A DNA stretch of 59,573 bases from positions 1 to 59,573 of the forward strand of contig JBKPAG010000039.1 of NCBI GenBank assembly GCA_046726315.1, in the 5' to 3' direction. The notes under the pieces are model-generated. The model ran no database searches, was not told the origin of the DNA, and worked only from the letters and a program-made list of their open reading frames with translations. The position numbers and the translations under genes are program-made. Below, in pieces: positions 9,006 through 17,466 of the stretch. The stretch comes from JACVRX01 sp046726315. Its GTDB lineage: Bacteria; Actinomycetota; Actinomycetes; Jiangellales; Jiangellaceae. Positions within the stretch are counted from its first letter, which is position 1. The number at the start of each line of letters is the position of its first letter.

Positions 9006-9793
9006 CCATCATGGCCGACGACCGGCACACCTTGTCCGGCGCATACGCTCTCGACGCCCTCGATGACAACGAACGAGCGTTGTTCGAGGAGCACCTGCAG
9101 ACGTGCGCCGATTGCCGCGCGGAGGTCGCGGAGTTCGCAGCGACCGCCGCCTACCTCGGCATGGCGGTGGCAGTACCACCGCTACCACAGCTGCGCGATC
9201 GTGTGCTGACCCAGATCAGGCAGGTGCGCCAACTGCCGCCGGAGCGCAGCAACGTCGGGCCGATCGGCGGCGTGTCCCGCCGCAGCTTCACCTTGGTCGC
9301 TGCGGCCGCGTCGATTCTCGCCGCCCTGGCGATTGCCCTCGGCGTGATCGCCTACCAGAGCGACCAGCGGGCAGACGAGCTCGCCGCCCAGGTCGAGCAG
9401 CGGCAGGAGGAAGTCGACGCGCTCGCCGCGGAGGCCGACCGGATCGCTACGGTTCTCGGTGCACCCGACGCCCAAAGTGCTGCAGCGTCGGCGTCCGAGG
9501 GCGGCGAGGTCGCTGTCGTGGCATCCGAGGAGCGCGGTGAGGTGATCCTGCTCACCCGAGACCTGCCGGCGCTGGCCGAAGACCTCCAGTACCAGTTGTG
9601 GTTCATCGGTGGGGATCCGGATGCGCCCGAGATCGTCTCTGGTGGCGTCCTCGACGTCCCGCCGGACGGTGACCTGAGCCTGGTGACGGAAGGCGACCTT
9701 GCCGGCGTCACAACGATCGCGCTGTCGGTAGAGCCGCGTGGCGGCTCGGACCAGCCGACAACGACACCGATCTTCGCCGGTGAGCTGGGCTAG
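9002..9793 (+). CDS. rskA: Anti-sigma-K factor RskA
   Basis: A 263-residue membrane protein. The cytosolic N terminus has the zinc-associated anti-sigma motif HLQTCADC (H31, C35, C38) that clamps the sigma factor. Residues about 96-118 form the single transmembrane helix (SFTLVAAAASILAALAIALG). The outer part starts with a helical stretch rich in Gln, Glu and Ala, then an RskA C-terminal domain (ITLLTRDLPALAED-like segment, YQLWFIGGDPDAPE, LSVEPRGGSDQPTT). Regulated proteolysis of such proteins frees the sigma factor. The start overlaps the sigK stop. Its TAG lies in CTAG, which also supplies the stop of the converging flavoprotein gene. Confidence 0.9.
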   Translation: MTIMADDRHTLSGAYALDALDDNERALFEEHLQTCADCRAEVAEFAATAAYLGMAVAVPPLPQLRDRVLTQIRQVRQLPPERSNVGPIGGVSRRSFTLVAAAASILAALAIALGVIAYQSDQRADELAAQVEQRQEEVDALAAEADRIATVLGAPDAQSAAASASEGGEVAVVASEERGEVILLTRDLPALAEDLQYQLWFIGGDPDAPEIVSGGVLDVPPDGDLSLVTEGDLAGVTTIALSVEPRGGSDQPTTTPIFAGELG

Positions 9794-10818
9794 GTGGCGA
9801 GTCGCTCGACCAAGGCTCCGTATAGCCGGGGCAGCCGGACGGCCAGCGGGACGATCCGGCTGCGCATCGCCGGGCGGACCGCCGCGTTGACCAAGGCCGT
9901 CGTCAGCAGCCGGTAGTCGCGACTGAGCCGTCGCCAGTCGCGTTCGTAGACGTCGGGTCGGCCGGTTCTGATTGCCGCCACGGCGGCGCGCGCCTGGGCC
10001 AGGCCGAGCCGGACGCCCTCGCCGGTCAGCGCGTCCACATACCCCGAGGCGTCGCCGACCAACAGCACCCGCCCCCGGGTGCGGCCGCTGGTCCGCTGCC
10101 GCAGCGGGCCGGCTCCCCGCAGCTCGGACACGAAGGGAACGCCGGCGAGCCTTTCGCCGAGCCTGCCCGATTGTCGAAGGACCGCGTCGTAGTCCGTCCC
10201 CCGGATGCCGAGAACCGCGATGCCGACGAGTTCCCGGTCGACCGGTGTCACGTAGATCTCGGCGGCAGGCGTCCAGTGCACCTCCACCAAATCGGTCCAG
10301 GGCGGGACGCGGAAGTGCCGGCGGAAGCCATATCGGGCCAACGGGTGCGGGCGGGTACCAAGGCCCAGCTCGCGGCGCAGCGCCGAGTGCAGGCCGTCGC
10401 AGGCGAACACCCACCGAGCCTGCCGTCCGTCGGGCACCCAGACGCCGTCGGCTTCTTGGCGGACCGTGTCGACCCGTTCCGTTACGACCTCGATGTCCAG
10501 GGCGGACACCCGCGCGGCGAGAGCACGGTGCAGCTCGGTACGCCGAACGCCGAGCCCGGGACCTGCCCGGAACCGGTGCTCGACCGCCAAGGCTCCGTCG
10601 ACGTACCGGATGCCGGCGAACGGGATTCCGTGCGGACGAACCCCGAGCCGGTCCAGGGCCAGCACCGCACCTGGCATCAGGCCCTCCCCGCACGCCTTGT
10701 CGATCGGTGCCGGCCGCGGCTCGTAGACCGTAACCGAGAGCCCGGCCAGCCGGGCTTCGACTGCGGCGGCCAACCCGATGGGACCACCGCCCACGACGAG
10801 TACGTCGAAATCGCTCAA
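9790..10818 (-). CDS. FAD-dependent oxidoreductase of a phenolic-lipid cluster (SrsC-like)
   Basis: A 342-residue flavoprotein with the FAD-binding DVLVVGGGPIGLAAAVEA at the N terminus, a geranylgeranyl-reductase-like GEGLMPGAVLALDRLGV segment, VFACDGLHSALR, and the second FAD motif RVLLVGDASGYVDALTGEG. The frame is open upstream through the methyltransferase gene, but the family start is the TTG at 10818, which overlaps that gene's stop (TTGA). It is the third gene of a type III PKS/methyltransferase/flavoprotein operon with the order of srsA-srsB-srsC of Streptomyces griseus. There SrsC hydroxylates the methylated alkylresorcinol. A related monooxygenase role here is inference from context. 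Confidence 0.85.
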   Translation of the reverse strand: MSDFDVLVVGGGPIGLAAAVEARLAGLSVTVYEPRPAPIDKACGEGLMPGAVLALDRLGVRPHGIPFAGIRYVDGALAVEHRFRAGPGLGVRRTELHRALAARVSALDIEVVTERVDTVRQEADGVWVPDGRQARWVFACDGLHSALRRELGLGTRPHPLARYGFRRHFRVPPWTDLVEVHWTPAAEIYVTPVDRELVGIAVLGIRGTDYDAVLRQSGRLGERLAGVPFVSELRGAGPLRQRTSGRTRGRVLLVGDASGYVDALTGEGVRLGLAQARAAVAAIRTGRPDVYERDWRRLSRDYRLLTTALVNAAVRPAMRSRIVPLAVRLPRLYGALVERLAT

Positions 10819-11351
10819 CGCGCGGTCGCCAGCGCGCGTTCCTCGATCGGGATCCGCACCGCCATCAGCCCCAGGTTGGCCACGGAGAACACGACCGCAG
10901 TGACCCAGGCCGTGTGCACCATCGGCAGCGCGAACACCTCGACGGCCACTGCGACGTAGTTCGGGTGCCGCAACCACCGATAGGGGCCGGTGGCAACGAG
11001 CGGCAGGCCGGGCACGATGATCACTCGGGTGTTCCACTGCTTGCCAAGCGAAGCGATGCACCACCACCGCAGCGCCTGAGCTGCCAAAACCACCGTCAGC
11101 ATCGGCCAGCCCAGCCAGGGCAGGAATGGCCGGTCGGTCACCGCGACTTCGCCGACACAACAGATGAGCATGGCTGCGTGCACCGCGGCGATCACGCCGT
11201 AATGTGAGCGCCCGTACTCGACACCGCCGTGCGCGAATGCCCATCGCGCATGCTGCTCCGACACGACCAGCTCGGCCACGCGCTCGATGCCGACGGCGAG
11301 TACGAGAAACACGTACGGGGTCAGGGTCACGCGGCCTCCTGTTCGGGCCAC
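10815..11351 (-). CDS. Isoprenylcysteine carboxyl methyltransferase-family protein (SrsB-like)
   Basis: A 178-residue integral membrane protein with about four or five hydrophobic segments. The C-terminal signature GPYRWLRHPNYVAVAVE is diagnostic of the ICMT/phosphatidylethanolamine methyltransferase superfamily. The preceding NTRVIIVPGLPLVATG belongs to the same motif. In Streptomyces srs loci this family O-methylates alkylquinol or alkylresorcinol products of the type III PKS, and the same role is likely here. The start overlaps the end of the PKS gene by 25 bases and its own stop overlaps the flavoprotein start, so the three genes are probably one transcript. Confidence 0.85.
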   Translation of the reverse strand: MARTGGRVTLTPYVFLVLAVGIERVAELVVSEQHARWAFAHGGVEYGRSHYGVIAAVHAAMLICCVGEVAVTDRPFLPWLGWPMLTVVLAAQALRWWCIASLGKQWNTRVIIVPGLPLVATGPYRWLRHPNYVAVAVEVFALPMVHTAWVTAVVFSVANLGLMAVRIPIEERALATAR

Positions 11352-12409
11352 CGGAGGAGCACAAGCTCGGAACAGAAGCCCGGTCCCATCGCGAACATCA
11401 CGCCGGCGGAACCCGGGTCCGGAGGTGTGCCTTCGAGCGTCCTGGACAGGACGTCGAGCACCGACACCGAGGAGAGGTTCCCGACATCAGCAAGTGACCG
11501 CCAGGTGACGCCGAGTTCGCCGTCGTGGAGGCCGAGCGCGCGGGCAGTGGCCTCGAGGACCTTGGGTCCTCCCGGGTGAGCGATCCACCGGCGCACGTCG
11601 GATATGGCCATGCCGTGGGCCGAGAGGAAACCGGCCATGTCCGCGCCGAGGTACTTCTCAACGACGTCTGCGACGCTGGCGGCGAGCACGATCCGGAAAC
11701 CACTGCCGCCCACCTCCCAGCCCATGACCCGCTCGGTGTCGGGATAGAACCTGCTCCGGGTGTCGACGATGTCGGGACCCGACGCGCCCAGCCGGCCAGC
11801 AAGGTCGGCGCCGACGAGCACGACTGCAGCCACGCCATCGCCGAACAACGCGCTCGCGACGAGATTGGCGGTGGAACTATCGTCGCGCTGGACCGTGAGC
11901 GAACACGTCTCAGCCGCGAGCAGGACGGCCACCCCATCCGGCTGTCCGCGCAGGACGTCGTGCAACCGGGCAACACCGGCGGCCCCCGCCACGCAGCCCA
12001 GACCGAACACCGGGATGCGCCGGACGTCGTCACGTAGGCCCAGCCGTGAAACCAGCCGCGCGTCAACTGACGGTGCGCCGACACCGGTCACCGACACCGT
12101 CATCAGCACGTCGACATCGGTCGGCATCAGGCCGACCTGAGCGAGTGCCTCCTTGACCGCCTGCTCGCCGAGGTCGACGGCGCAGCTCAGGAACAGGTCA
12201 TTGGCCTCGCCGAAGCCGGCAAGCCCTCCGTATCGCTCGAGTGGAAGGACCAGATGCCGAGCGCGAACTCCGCTGGCGGCGTGGAATCGCTCGAGGGCGG
12301 CCCGTTTGGTTCCGGAGAGGGAGAGCATGTCCGCCACCGCTGTGGTGATCTCTTCTTGGTCGTACCGGTGGGGCGGCAGCGTCGTCACGGCCGACACGAC
12401 GCGAGTCAC
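11327..12409 (-). CDS. Type III polyketide synthase (chalcone/stilbene synthase family)
   Basis: A 360-residue ketosynthase homologue with an intact Cys-His-Asn triad: C139 in FGLGCVAGAAG, H278 in WIAHPGGPKVLE and N311 in VGNLSSVSVLDV. The C-terminal MGPGFCSELVLLRW is typical. Type III synthases extend an acyl-CoA starter with malonyl or methylmalonyl units and cyclise it on one active site. With an SrsB-like methyltransferase and an SrsC-like flavoprotein downstream, the likely product class is an alkylresorcinol, alkylpyrone or quinone lipid placed in the membrane. Starter and ring type cannot be read from sequence. The start is GTG at 12409, 74 bases from the divergent tldD gene. Confidence 0.92.
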   Translation of the reverse strand: MTRVVSAVTTLPPHRYDQEEITTAVADMLSLSGTKRAALERFHAASGVRARHLVLPLERYGGLAGFGEANDLFLSCAVDLGEQAVKEALAQVGLMPTDVDVLMTVSVTGVGAPSVDARLVSRLGLRDDVRRIPVFGLGCVAGAAGVARLHDVLRGQPDGVAVLLAAETCSLTVQRDDSSTANLVASALFGDGVAAVVLVGADLAGRLGASGPDIVDTRSRFYPDTERVMGWEVGGSGFRIVLAASVADVVEKYLGADMAGFLSAHGMAISDVRRWIAHPGGPKVLEATARALGLHDGELGVTWRSLADVGNLSSVSVLDVLSRTLEGTPPDPGSAGVMFAMGPGFCSELVLLRWPEQEAA

Positions 12410-12483
12410 CGCGTCATCGTCTCAGACGTTGCTGCCGGGGTAGTGATGCGGACGGGTGGGGAACGCGGGCTAGGCTTCGGCGA

Positions 12484-14010
12484 ATGCCTCAGCAAATCGA
12501 CGCCGTGTTCCTGGCCCTGCCCATGCGGACGCTTGCTGACGCTGCTCTGGAACGGGCGCAGGATCTCGGCGCCGAACATGCCGACTTTCGCCTCGAGCGG
12601 ATCCGGGGGCAGCACCTGTCGCTCCGGGATGGGCGGCTCGAGGGGACGCACGACGGCGAGGATGTCGGCTTCGGGGTTCGGGTCGTCCACGGTGGCACTT
12701 GGGGGTTCGCCGCCGCGGTAGACCTGACCGTCGACGAGGCCGTGCGGGTCGCCGGACAGGCCGTCGAAATCGCCCGCGCGGCGCACGAGATGAGTCCGGA
12801 GCGGATCGAGCTCGCCGCCGAACCGGTGTACGCGGACCTCAGTTGGATCTCGTCCTACGAGATCGACCCGTTCACGGTGGCCGACGCCGAGAAGCTCGAC
12901 CTGTTGGCGGCGTACTCGCACCGGGTCCTTGACCAGCCTGGCGTCGATCACGTGACAGCGCGGCTGGACCAAGTGCTCGAAGGCAAGTTCTACGCCGACA
13001 CGGCTGGCACCTTCACAACCCAGCAGCGGGTGCGCCTGTCCCCCGTGGTCGAAGCCGTAGCCATCGATGCCGACGGTGGGCGGTTCGAGACCATGCGGAC
13101 GCTGGCCGCGCCGGTGGGACGCGGCTGGGAGTACGTGACCGGTGCCGATGGCGTCGTCGACTGGGCGGCATCCCTGGACGAGCTCCCGGAAACGCTGGCC
13201 GAGAAGCTGGCTGCCCCAGGGGTCGAGAGCGGCAGCTATGACCTCGTGGTCGATCCGACGAATCTGTGGTTGACCATCCACGAGTCGATCGGACATGCGA
13301 CCGAACTCGACCGCGCCCTCGGCTACGAGGCCAACTATGCCGGCACGTCGTTCGCCACTCCGGACCGGCTCGGGTCGCTGCGATATGGGTCGCCGGTGAT
13401 GCACGTCACCGGCGACCGCACCGTGGCGCACGGTCTGTCGTCCGTGGGCTTCGACGACGAAGGTGTCGAGGCGCAGCAGTGGGACATCGTCCGCGACGGT
13501 GTCCTGGTCGGCTACCAGCTCGACCGCCGGATGGCCCGGCTGATGTCCGGGACCCTCGGAACCAGCCGCTCAAACGGGTGTGCGTACGCCGATTCGCCCG
13601 GGCACGTCGCCGTGCAGCGGATGGCTAACGTGTCATTGCAACCAGCTGACGGCGGGCCGAGCACAGAGGAGCTCATCAGCCAGGTCGACCGCGGAATCTA
13701 TGTCGTCGGCGACAAGTCCTGGTCGATCGACATGCAGCGGTACAACTTCCAGTTCACCGGTCAGCGCTTCTACCGCATCGAAAACGGTCGGCTCGCCGGC
13801 CAACTCAAGGACGTCGCATATCAGGCAACCACAACCGACTTCTGGGGTTCGATGGCCGCTGTCGGCGGGCCACAGACGTACGTGCTTGGAGGTGCCTTCA
13901 ACTGCGGCAAGGCACAACCCGGCCAAGTAGCTCCGGTATCCCACGGCTGCCCATCGGCACTGTTCCGATCCGTGAAGATCCTCAACACCGCAGCCGAAGG
14001 CGGGCAATGA
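12484..14010 (+). CDS. tldD: Metalloprotease TldD
   Basis: A 508-residue TldD-type subunit carrying the zinc motif HESIGH (H266, E267, H270) that identifies the catalytic partner of the TldD/TldE heterodimer. Other family segments are RDGRLEGTHDGEDVGFGVR, the GTSRSNGCAYAD region and the C-terminal GGAFNCGKAQPGQVAPVSHG. TldD/E is a cytosolic protease that trims unfolded peptides and, in some hosts, processes ribosomally made peptides such as microcin B17. The partner gene follows after four bases. No precursor-peptide gene is evident nearby, so a general role is more likely. Confidence 0.93.
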   Translation: MPQQIDAVFLALPMRTLADAALERAQDLGAEHADFRLERIRGQHLSLRDGRLEGTHDGEDVGFGVRVVHGGTWGFAAAVDLTVDEAVRVAGQAVEIARAAHEMSPERIELAAEPVYADLSWISSYEIDPFTVADAEKLDLLAAYSHRVLDQPGVDHVTARLDQVLEGKFYADTAGTFTTQQRVRLSPVVEAVAIDADGGRFETMRTLAAPVGRGWEYVTGADGVVDWAASLDELPETLAEKLAAPGVESGSYDLVVDPTNLWLTIHESIGHATELDRALGYEANYAGTSFATPDRLGSLRYGSPVMHVTGDRTVAHGLSSVGFDDEGVEAQQWDIVRDGVLVGYQLDRRMARLMSGTLGTSRSNGCAYADSPGHVAVQRMANVSLQPADGGPSTEELISQVDRGIYVVGDKSWSIDMQRYNFQFTGQRFYRIENGRLAGQLKDVAYQATTTDFWGSMAAVGGPQTYVLGGAFNCGKAQPGQVAPVSHGCPSALFRSVKILNTAAEGGQ

Positions 14011-14014
14011 GGTC

Positions 14015-15406
14015 ATGGCACCCCAGATGACACCTCAGCAGATCGTCGAGCGATGCCTCGAGCTGTCCAAGGCCGACGGCTGCATCGTCCTGGTCGACGA
14101 GTCGGACAGTGCGAACCTGCGCTGGGCGAACAACACGCTGACCACCAATGGCGTGATGCGCTCCCGCGCGGTTACCGTCATCGCCACCCTCGCCGACGCC
14201 GAGGGGTCGGCCGCGGGCGTGATCGCGCGCAGCGCGGTGACGCCGGAGACCCTCGAACCTTTGGTCCGCGCCGCGGAGCAGGCCGCCCGCGACAACGGCC
14301 CGGCAGAGGATGCCCAGTCGCTGGTGCCGGGCGAGGCTGCCGATCAGTGGGACCAACCAGCCGGTGAGACGGCGCTGGGAGCGTTTGCCGACATCTCGCC
14401 GGCCCTCGGTGAGGTGTTCGCACGTGCCATGGCAGGTGGCCGGCGCTCCTACGGCTACCTCGAGCACTCGGTGGCGACGACCTATCTCGGCTCCTCGGCT
14501 GGTCTTCGGTTACGGTACGAGCAGCCGACTGGACACATCACGATCACGGCGAAGTCGGCGGATCTACGCAGATCGGCATGGGTCGGCCAGTCCGCTCGGG
14601 ACCTGGCGGAGGTCGATGTATCTGCCCTGGACCAGGAGCTGATCCGGCGGCTGGCCTGGGCGGAACGCAGCATCGAGCTGCCCGCCGGACATTACGACAC
14701 GGTTCTCCCCCCGACTGCTGTCGCCGACCTGATGATCTACGCGTACTGGACGATGAGCGCCCGCGACGCACACGAGGGCCGGACTGTCTTCGCGCGCCCG
14801 GGTCACGGCACCCGCGTAGGCGAGAAGCTGTCGGCACAGCGGGTCTCGCTGTGGTCCGACCCAGCGGCGGCCGGGCTGGAGTGTGCGCCGTTCGTCGTCG
14901 CCCACGCCTCCAGTGCGGAACAGAGCGTGTTCGACAACGGTCTGCCTGCCGGGCGCACCGAGTGGATCAGCGACGGCGGGCTCACGGCGCTGCTGCAAAC
15001 CCGGTTCTCCGCCGAGCTGACGGGTCTGGCGACGACTCCGTACGTCGACAACCTGGGCTTGACAGTGAGCGACGCGGTCGGCTCAGTTGACGACCTCGTC
15101 ACCCGGATCGACCGGGGCTTGCTGCTGACCTCACTGTGGTACATCCGAGAGGTCGACCCGCAGACGCTGCTGCTCACGGGACTGACCCGCGACGGTGTCT
15201 ACCTGGTCGAGGGCGGTGAGGTCGTCGGGGCCGTGAACAACTTCCGTTTCAACGAGAGCCCGGTCGCACTGCTCGACCGGTTCGCCGCCGCGGGCGCGAC
15301 AGTTCCTGCCATCAGTCGCGAGTGGGGTGATTACTTCCCGCGCACTGCGATGCCGCCGCTGCGCATCCCCGACTTCAACATGTCTTCGGTGAGCGAGGCA
15401 CTGTAG
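14015..15406 (+). CDS. TldD/PmbA family protein, TldE-type non-catalytic subunit
   Basis: A 463-residue paralogue of TldD lacking HExxxH, as expected for the TldE/PmbA partner. Recognisable segments are the N-terminal QIVERCLELSKADGCIV, RWANNTLTTNGVMRS, the AARDLAEVD-like linker and the C-terminal TSLWYIREVDPQTLLLTGLT and VVGAVNNFRFNESPV. The start is four bases after the tldD stop, so the two subunits are co-translated in near-equal amounts. The 3' end overlaps by 32 bases the convergent, apparently degenerate WYL regulator. Confidence 0.9.
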   Translation: MAPQMTPQQIVERCLELSKADGCIVLVDESDSANLRWANNTLTTNGVMRSRAVTVIATLADAEGSAAGVIARSAVTPETLEPLVRAAEQAARDNGPAEDAQSLVPGEAADQWDQPAGETALGAFADISPALGEVFARAMAGGRRSYGYLEHSVATTYLGSSAGLRLRYEQPTGHITITAKSADLRRSAWVGQSARDLAEVDVSALDQELIRRLAWAERSIELPAGHYDTVLPPTAVADLMIYAYWTMSARDAHEGRTVFARPGHGTRVGEKLSAQRVSLWSDPAAAGLECAPFVVAHASSAEQSVFDNGLPAGRTEWISDGGLTALLQTRFSAELTGLATTPYVDNLGLTVSDAVGSVDDLVTRIDRGLLLTSLWYIREVDPQTLLLTGLTRDGVYLVEGGEVVGAVNNFRFNESPVALLDRFAAAGATVPAISREWGDYFPRTAMPPLRIPDFNMSSVSEAL

Positions 15407-16163
15407 GCCGTTGACCTGCGCCTATGTCCATCCGACCATCCGCCCTCCAGACTGTGTGCAGCTTGCCGCCGAGTGGTATGTGGACGACGATTTCGAAGTC
15501 CGCGTCCAGCATTCCGAGATAGAGCGCGAGCATGTGCGGATGGTCTGAGCCCGGCTGGAAGACGCACCGGTCGTGGCCCAGCGCCTCGACGTGCACCGGG
15601 ATCGGTAGCCGATCTTGCACCTGCGTCGCGGGCGCGTGCGGGGCCACCAGGTACCACCGCCGCCGGTCGTTCACCAGGCGGTACGGCTCCACCGAGCGCA
15701 GACTGGCAGCCCCGGAATGCGTCCGGTAGTCGAACCTGAGCCGCTCCTGGTCACGACATGCGCTCGCAATTACCGTCAGCACGTCCGGATCCACCTGCGG
15801 GCCGGGCGACGGCATCGGCAGCAGGTGCGACTGGAAGGCGCTGACCCGATGGCGCAACCGCGACGGCAGCACCTGCTGCACCTTCGCCAGCGCACGCACC
15901 GAGATCTCCTCGATTCCCGCGACCGAGCCGCCGGCGGCGGTACGCAATCCGATAGCGATCGCCACCGCCTCGTCGTCGTCGAGCAGCAGCGGCGGCAGCG
16001 TGCCACCGGCGCCGAGCCGGTACCCTCCTGCTACACCCGGTCGCGCCTGGACCGGATAGCCGAGTCCGCGCAACCGGTCCACGTCGTTGCGGATGGTGCG
16101 GGTGGTGACGCCGAGCGCGGCGGCCAGCTCGGCGCCGGTCCAGTCCCGCCCGGCCTGCAACAC
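15375..16163 (-). pseudogene. WYL-domain transcriptional regulator, 5'-truncated and probably inactive
   Basis: The product has a DeoR/HTH_11-type winged helix (AAALGVTTRTIRNDVDRLRG, GYPVQARPGVAGGYRLGAGG) and a WYL domain (LRFDYRTHSG, YRLVNDRRRWYLVA), the layout of WYL regulators that bind a ligand or single-stranded DNA. It begins abruptly at LQAGRDWTGAELA, where relatives have a dozen further residues. Upstream in frame there are only two codons before a TGA at 16170-16172. At the other end the match stops after MLALYLGMLDADFE, and the tail runs on into the tldE gene. Both ends are therefore abnormal. Directly beyond the 5' break lies a 5'-truncated epoxide hydrolase on the opposite strand. 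Confidence 0.65.
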
Positions 16164-16205
16164 GGCACGTCAGATCCGAGCAGGCCGGGGCGAAACCGCT
16201 GCTGA
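16164..16205. other. Deletion or recombination scar between two truncated divergent genes
   Basis: These 42 bases separate the lost 5' end of the WYL regulator (minus) from the lost 5' half of the epoxide hydrolase (plus). If the two genes were once divergent neighbours, one deletion across their shared promoter would explain both losses. No direct repeats, insertion-sequence ends or tRNA are visible at the junction. Confidence 0.5.
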
Positions 16206-16751
16206 TTGCACGTGGTGACCGACCCGCTGACCGCCGCGAACACCGCCACCTTCCTGCCCGGGATGGCCGACCGGCTCGATGAGAACGACCCGGTCGACAA
16301 GGCGATCCTGGACCGGATGAACGCCTTCCGGACCGATGGTTCTGGCTACCTGGCGATCCAGAACAGCCGGCCGCAGACCATCGGCTACGGATTGGTCGAC
16401 TCACCGCTGCTGCAGCTGGCCTGGATCGCCGAGAAGGTGCACGAATGGACCGACCTGCCGGTGGACCGGGACCAGCTGCTCACCACGGTCAGCCTGTACT
16501 GGTTCACCGGCTCCGGCGCCACCGCCGCGCACACCCTGTACGAGCAGGCGCACTCCTCCGACTGGGGCGCGCCGCCGGCCGTTCCGCAGGGCTTCGCGGT
16601 CTTCGGCGCCGACCAGACGGTGCGCAGACTGGTCCCCGCGCCGGCCGACGCGCACTGGACCGAGTTCCCGCGCGGCAAGCACTTCCCGGCGATGGAGGCA
16701 CCCACCCAGCTCGCCGCCGACCTGCAAGCGTTCTTCGGGCGTCTGCAGTAA
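16206..16751 (+). pseudogene. Epoxide hydrolase family remnant (C-terminal half only)
   Basis: About 180 residues match the C-terminal half of the EPHX1-like alpha/beta-hydrolase family: MNAFRTDGSGYLAIQ, SRPQTIGYGLVDSPLLQLAW, IAEKVHEWTD, SLYWFTGSGATAAHTLYE and the catalytic-His segment FPRGKHFPAMEAP. The N-terminal epoxide-hydrolase domain, oxyanion hole and nucleophile Asp are missing. A TGA at 16203-16205 precedes the remnant in frame, so no longer product can be made. A TTG at 16206 could start a fragment, but it would be catalytically dead. The break faces the truncated WYL regulator 42 bases away. Confidence 0.75.
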
Positions 16752-16866
16752 CCGAAGCCTGAGCCGCCGTCGTCGCCGGACTGGCGCGCGCTGTTCGCGC
16801 CGCCGAGACCCCGAGTCGACTATTGCAGGCTTGCGCTTCGCGCACTTTGGTGTTAGTACTATTGAC

Positions 16867-17466
16867 ATGAAAACTGCGACTCCCCGCTCGTACCGGATGG
16901 TCGCCCGCGCCGAGGCTGCAGCAGCAACCGGCGAGCGAATCCTCGACGCGGCAGTCGAGCTGTTTTGGGAGCAGCCGACTGACCAGATCTCGCTCGATGA
17001 AATAGCCAGGAGGGCCGGTGTTGCCGTGCAGACGGTGATACGCCGCTTCGGCGGGAAGGACGGGCTGCTCGCATCGGCCGCCGAGCGCGAGGCGGAGAGA
17101 GTGCGCATGCAGCGGGACCAGGCTCCGACAGGAGACGTTGTCGGCGCTGCCCGAGTGCTGATGGAGCACTACGAGACCTTGGGCGATCGGGTACTGAAGC
17201 TTCTCGCCGAGGAGGACCGGGTTCCCGAGCTACGCGAGATTGCCGAACGCGGTCGCGAGTACCACAGGGAGTGGTGTGCCCGGGTCTTCTCCACAGGCAT
17301 GGCCGGACGCACCGCAACCGATCGAAGGCGCCGCTTGGCCCAAATCGTCGCAGTCTGCGACGTCTACACATGGAAGCTGCTACGCCGGGACGCCGGCCTC
17401 AGCCGCCGCCAGACAGAGCTCGCCATGGTCGAGTTGCTCGACCCCATCGTCACGGAGGACCGATGA
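16867..17466 (+). CDS. TetR family transcriptional regulator
   Basis: The ATG at 16867 starts a 199-residue protein, although the frame is open through the epoxide hydrolase remnant. The N-terminal DNA-binding domain is clear: TGERILDAAVELFWEQ, ISLDEIARRAGVAVQTVIRR and FGGKDGLLASA (about 18-70). The ligand-binding part has QIVAVCDVYTWKLLRRDAGL, common in a TetR group beside glycosyltransferases. Its stop overlaps the start of the glycosyltransferase gene (ATGA), so regulator and enzyme are co-transcribed and autoregulation is likely. The 8-base palindrome TAGTACTA just upstream (within 16853-16862) could be part of an operator or -10 region; that is inference. Confidence 0.9.
   Translation: MKTATPRSYRMVARAEAAAATGERILDAAVELFWEQPTDQISLDEIARRAGVAVQTVIRRFGGKDGLLASAAEREAERVRMQRDQAPTGDVVGAARVLMEHYETLGDRVLKLLAEEDRVPELREIAERGREYHREWCARVFSTGMAGRTATDRRRRLAQIVAVCDVYTWKLLRRDAGLSRRQTELAMVELLDPIVTEDR

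Noticed and set aside
9182..10693. A 503-codon minus-strand frame
   Set aside because: It runs antisense through rskA and out of frame through the flavoprotein gene; its Arg/Pro/Gly-rich product is typical of GC-rich shadow frames.
9790..11364. Apparent fusion of the methyltransferase region and the flavoprotein
   Set aside because: The N-terminal part of the long frame is not methyltransferase sequence; the true methyltransferase is in another frame.
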